Source: DATDAW01 sp036524675 (GTDB lineage: Bacteria > Verrucomicrobiota > Verrucomicrobiia > Chthoniobacterales > DASVRZ01). Taken from it: a stretch of DNA of 24,552 nucleotides. The notes beneath the pieces are model-generated. The model saw only the letters and a list, made by a program, of their open reading frames with translations, was not told the DNA's origin and did no database searches. The translations under genes and the position numbers were made by a program. The stretch spans positions 1 to 24,552 of the forward strand of contig DATDBU010000020.1 in assembly GCA_036524675.1 (NCBI GenBank), read 5' to 3'. This document shows positions 22,295 through 24,552 of the stretch, in pieces (within the stretch, counting starts at the first letter, position 1; every line of letters begins with the position of its first letter).

Positions 22295-23092
22295 ATGAAA
22301 ACGCTCACTGCGACCGCATCGTCGCTTTCCATGATGATCTCAACCTACGCACAGATGAACCAAACACTGGCCACACCAAAATCGAAAGCCCTTCCTTCAA
22401 CTCTCACGTTCGAGGACGTCCGCGCGGTCTCGCCCGCGCTCGAGCGATACACCAAAGGCCCTCTTCTGGGCGATCTGTGGAAGCGTCCCGGTTTGTCGCC
22501 GAGAGACCGTAGCATCGTGACTCTGGCAGTTCTGATCGCACGCAATCAGACGATCGAGATGCCCTACCATTTCACCCTGGCGCTCGAGAATGGTGTCAAG
22601 CCAGCCGAGATTTCCGAGATCATCACCCATCTCGCGTTCTACTCCGGCTGGGCGAATGCCATGTCGGCAGTTGCGGTCGTGAAAGGTATCTTCGCAGAGC
22701 GTGGCATCGGAGCCAATCAACTCCCTCCGGCCTCGCCCGACCTTCTCCCGATGGATCAGGCCGCGGAGGAGCGCCGTGCGGCTGCCGTTCAGGAGAACGT
22801 CGGGCCGGTATCGCCGGGACTCGTGCATTACACCGGGGAACTGTTGTTTAATGACCTGTGGCTGCGCCCGGACCTTGCGCCTCGGGATCGCAGTCTGGTC
22901 ACGGTCAGCGCGCTGATCGCCAACGGCCAGGTCGCCCAGATACCGTTTCACCTCAACCGGGCGATGGATAACGGCCTCAGCAAAGCCCAGGCCGCCGAAG
23001 TGATCACCCATGTCGCGTTTTATGCCGGCTGGCCCAACGCCTTCTCGGCGGTTCCCGTCGTCAAGGGTGTCTTTGACGGCCGTCCCAACTAA
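22295..23092 (+). CDS. Two-domain carboxymuconolactone-decarboxylase-like protein
   Basis: The 265-residue protein contains two CMD/AhpD-like all-helical repeats of about 100 residues. Each carries the same wording: L-W-K-R-P-G-L-S-P-R-D-R-S and L-W-L-R-P-D-L-A-P-R-D-R-S, then I-T-H-L-A-F-Y-S-G-W and I-T-H-V-A-F-Y-A-G-W. Neither repeat has the CxxC pair of AhpD peroxidases, so a thiol peroxidase role is unlikely. A decarboxylase or lactone-type role, or a binding role, is possible. ATG 22295 gives M-K-T-L-T-A with a weak leader that may be a signal peptide; an in-frame GTG at 22223 overlapping the DUF2255 stop is an alternative start. Internal duplication is clear. Confidence 0.87.
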   Translation: MKTLTATASSLSMMISTYAQMNQTLATPKSKALPSTLTFEDVRAVSPALERYTKGPLLGDLWKRPGLSPRDRSIVTLAVLIARNQTIEMPYHFTLALENGVKPAEISEIITHLAFYSGWANAMSAVAVVKGIFAERGIGANQLPPASPDLLPMDQAAEERRAAAVQENVGPVSPGLVHYTGELLFNDLWLRPDLAPRDRSLVTVSALIANGQVAQIPFHLNRAMDNGLSKAQAAEVITHVAFYAGWPNAFSAVPVVKGVFDGRPN

Positions 23093-23193
23093 CTGCGTGC
23101 TGTCCTGAAAAATTCCTCATGCAAAGACGCAAAGTCCAGACTTAGGGAAACGCTAACTAAATCCGCTGAAGAGAATTCAACCGCGGATTACAG

Positions 23194-23472
23194 GCATGTA
23201 GTCATGCAAGGAAAAAGTTTTGGTGGATCGGGGTTTTGGCAGCGCTTGCCGCAAGGCAAGCTTTGCTGGAAGTTCCCCCCAAACGCCTGCCGCGGCGAGC
23301 GGTGCGGGGTTTGGGGGCGCACAGCCCCCATCAAATCGGTTGTTTGGTGCGCATATTTTCAGGGTGCGCTGGCTTTGGCTTGAAGCGTTCGGCTTCAAAG
23401 TAGCCACCGTTGCACTTAGACAAATGAGCGCCCCAAACGAACCGGTTTGACGGGGCTGGCGTGTTCTGCCAG
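23194..23472. other. Hairpin-rich segment, possible structured RNA
   Basis: Five inverted repeats follow one another: GCATG/CATGC (23194-23207), GCTTGCC-GCAA-GGCAAGC (23244-23261, a GNRA tetraloop), TGGGGGC/GCCCCCA (23312-23330), TTGAAGC/GCTTCAA (23380-23398) and CTGGC/GCCAG (23456-23472). Such density outside genes suggests a folded transcript or a palindromic intergenic element. No known RNA family is recognised. Confidence 0.35.
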
Positions 23473-23666
23473 TTAGAAACTTCTGATTGAAGTTATTTAA
23501 GATCATGGCCACAAACCAAGTGCAAGCTTATGCAGCTTATGCAGCGCAAGGTGCCAACCGCTGAGTCTATTTAGACTTATCCGGCGGGAGCCTGACCCCC
23601 TGGACGTCGAAATCGAAATTCTGTATCACGGCGGCTGGCCGTTTCCCGGCGCCCAATCATTGAAAA

Positions 23667-23716
23667 ATTGTAACAAAATATGCCGGCCATGCGGCAGTGG
23701 CACATCTCGTTACAAA
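23667..23716. promoter_or_regulatory. Paired palindromic boxes upstream of the last hydrolase module
   Basis: ATTGTAACAAA (23667-23677) and CTCGTTACAAA (23706-23716) have centres 39 bases apart, as in the pair before the pao operon. The seven bases GGCACAT directly before the second box are identical in both places. The second box ends 54 bases before the small ORF. Confidence 0.55.
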
Positions 23717-23770
23717 AGCGGCGCGTCCGCCAGTTGCTCTTACCGCCGGATGCGGTAGCCCAAAAGGAAC

Positions 23771-23899
23771 ATGACCATGAAGCAACTGCTTAATTTGCCC
23801 CTTCCATTCACTGCCGCGCTGTTCAGTCACGCATTTGCGCAGGCGCAGGACAATCATGTGCATGTCAAAGGCTGCGCGGCTTTCGACACAGCACGCTGA
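23771..23899 (+). CDS. Small secreted ORF or N-terminal relic
   Basis: A 42-residue frame, M-T-M-K-Q-L-L-N-L-P, starts at 23771 (or ATG 23777) with AAAAGGAAC directly upstream. It looks like a signal peptide (hydrophobic F-T-A-A-L-F-S-H-A-F-A with cleavage near A-Q-A) followed by only about 17 mature residues (D-N-H-V-H-V-K-G-C-A-A-F). It could be a genuine small exported peptide or the beginning of a larger secreted protein lost by deletion. The position just behind the paired boxes and the good ribosome site argue that it is translated. No homologue is recognised. The next 113 bases to the hydrolase start show nothing else. Confidence 0.4.
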   Translation: MTMKQLLNLPLPFTAALFSHAFAQAQDNHVHVKGCAAFDTAR

Positions 23900-24012
23900 A
23901 GTAAACCGTTTTCCGTCTTCAGTGGACGCCGATCACTGGATGGATCGCCGACTCGAATGGGGCCACGAAAGCTTCGAGCCCAGATAAGCATCTCAAAAAC
24001 AAGGAAACTCAC

Positions 24013-24552
24013 ATGAAAGAAGCAAAATTGATCCCTGCCGCCTTGACCGCAGCCCTCGCGATTTCCGCGATGGATGCCAATGCGGCGGACTATAGAAAAA
24101 ATCCCTTCACGCTCACATACGAGGGCGCGATCACCGAGAACGTGGCGGGCAAGGTCAACATCCACCCGGTCACCTACAAGCTCAACGGCCTGGATATTTC
24201 CGCCAACGTCTATACCCCTGCCGACTACGATCCGAAGAAGACCTATCCGACGGTGGTAGTGGCGCACCCGAATGGCGGTGTGAAGGAGCAGGTCGCAGGC
24301 CTGTATGCCCAGCGCCTGGCGGAAAAGGGCTACATCACGATCGCCGCGGATGCCGCGTATCAGGGTGCGAGCGGCGGTCAGCCGCGCAACGTGGACAAGC
24401 CCGCTTATCGGATTGAGGACATTCACGGCATGGCGGACTTCATTTCCCGCTATCCGGGCGTCGATGTCACGCGTCTGGGCCTGCTCGGCATCTGCGGCGG
24501 TGGGGGATACTCGTTGGCCGCAGCGCAAACCGACAAGCGCTTCAAGTCGATT
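24013..24552 (+). CDS. Secreted alpha/beta hydrolase, 5' part only
   Basis: The frame is open from ATG 24013 (AAGGAAAC upstream) to the window edge, giving 180 residues. A Sec signal (L-I-P-A-A-L-T-A-A-L-A-I-S-A-M) ends near A-N-A-A. The fold shows H-P-N-G-G-V-K-E-Q (85-93), Q-P-R-N-V-D and the elbow G-I-C-G-G-G-G with C161 as nucleophile. All align with the hydrolase at 9379 (H-P-M-G-A-V-K-E-Q, Q-P-R-N-A-V, G-I-C-G-S-G). It is therefore a third member of that family in the window, with higher GC and so probably an older divergence. The catalytic histidine lies outside the window. Confidence 0.88.
   Translation, partial: MKEAKLIPAALTAALAISAMDANAADYRKNPFTLTYEGAITENVAGKVNIHPVTYKLNGLDISANVYTPADYDPKKTYPTVVVAHPNGGVKEQVAGLYAQRLAEKGYITIAADAAYQGASGGQPRNVDKPAYRIEDIHGMADFISRYPGVDVTRLGLLGICGGGGYSLAAAQTDKRFKSI

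Larger units (their letters stand above)
23093..23770. other. Non-coding gap with hairpins, short repeats and regulatory boxes
   Basis: These 678 bases carry no convincing gene; open frames on both strands between 23177 and 23512 have no motif and follow the hairpins. The gap contains five hairpins (23194-23472), a direct repeat of CTTATGCAG at about 23526-23543, and the paired boxes at 23667-23716. Confidence 0.6.

Noticed and set aside
23177..23512. Protein-coding gene in the hairpin-rich gap
   Set aside because: Frames on both strands coincide with the inverted repeats, lack ribosome sites and show no recognisable domain.

Overview
This window reads almost entirely on the + strand. It comes from a Gram-negative bacterium, judged from several Tat-type and Sec-type signal peptides and a periplasm-oriented enzyme set. 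The phylum cannot be fixed from the sequence. The GC-rich codon style of the 16-21.6 kb operon would suit Verrucomicrobiota or a proteobacterium, but neighbouring genes differ clearly in base use. For example, the hydrolase at 9.4 kb is AT-richer and the NTF2-like gene at 1.0 kb is very GC-rich, so the window looks like a mosaic. I see no tRNA, rRNA, CRISPR array, transposase or transcription regulator.

Region 1 (1-15.6 kb) is an array of small redox and stress enzymes in which a few families recur: short-chain dehydrogenases (SDR), Tat-type aldo/keto reductases (AKR), DHA1 efflux pumps (MFS), secreted alpha/beta hydrolases with a cysteine nucleophile, exported cyclophilin-like proteins and Zn alcohol dehydrogenase (ADH). 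Flavodoxin, RibD/DHFR-like and NTF2-like genes occur once each. Intact copies are interleaved with fragments of the same families: an ADH tail joined to SDR (430-712), an SDR start (875-1009), an SDR with an internal deletion (1728-2040), an MFS tail joined to the middle of an SDR (3681-3987), an SDR start (9288), a hydrolase tail (11014-11130) and an ADH tail (14690-14740). A dispersed repeat of about 40-50 bp lies between modules at five places, and a 15-bp box (GTGTGATCAmCTyCA) precedes three consecutive genes (AKR, MFS, SDR). The array appears to have grown and decayed by duplication and recombination between related cassettes.

Region 2 (16.0-21.6 kb) is a compact five-gene operon: a periplasmic-type PaoABC molybdenum aldehyde oxidoreductase (Fe-S, FAD/4Fe-4S and Moco subunits), then an XdhC-family maturation factor and a MocA-like molybdopterin cytidylyltransferase. 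The large subunit carries an apparent one-base frameshift near 18.83 kb.

Region 3 (21.6-24.55 kb) holds a DUF2255 protein, a two-domain carboxymuconolactone-decarboxylase-like protein, a hairpin-rich non-coding stretch, a tiny secreted ORF and the start of another secreted alpha/beta hydrolase that runs off the window. A pair of palindromic boxes (TTTGTwACAAA-like) with identical 39-nt spacing occurs upstream of both the pao operon and this last module, suggesting shared control.

Taken together, the likely theme (inference) is handling of reactive carbonyls, aldehydes and quinones by reduction (AKR, ADH, SDR, flavodoxin), oxidation (PaoABC), hydrolysis and efflux (MFS), with several enzymes directed to the periplasm.
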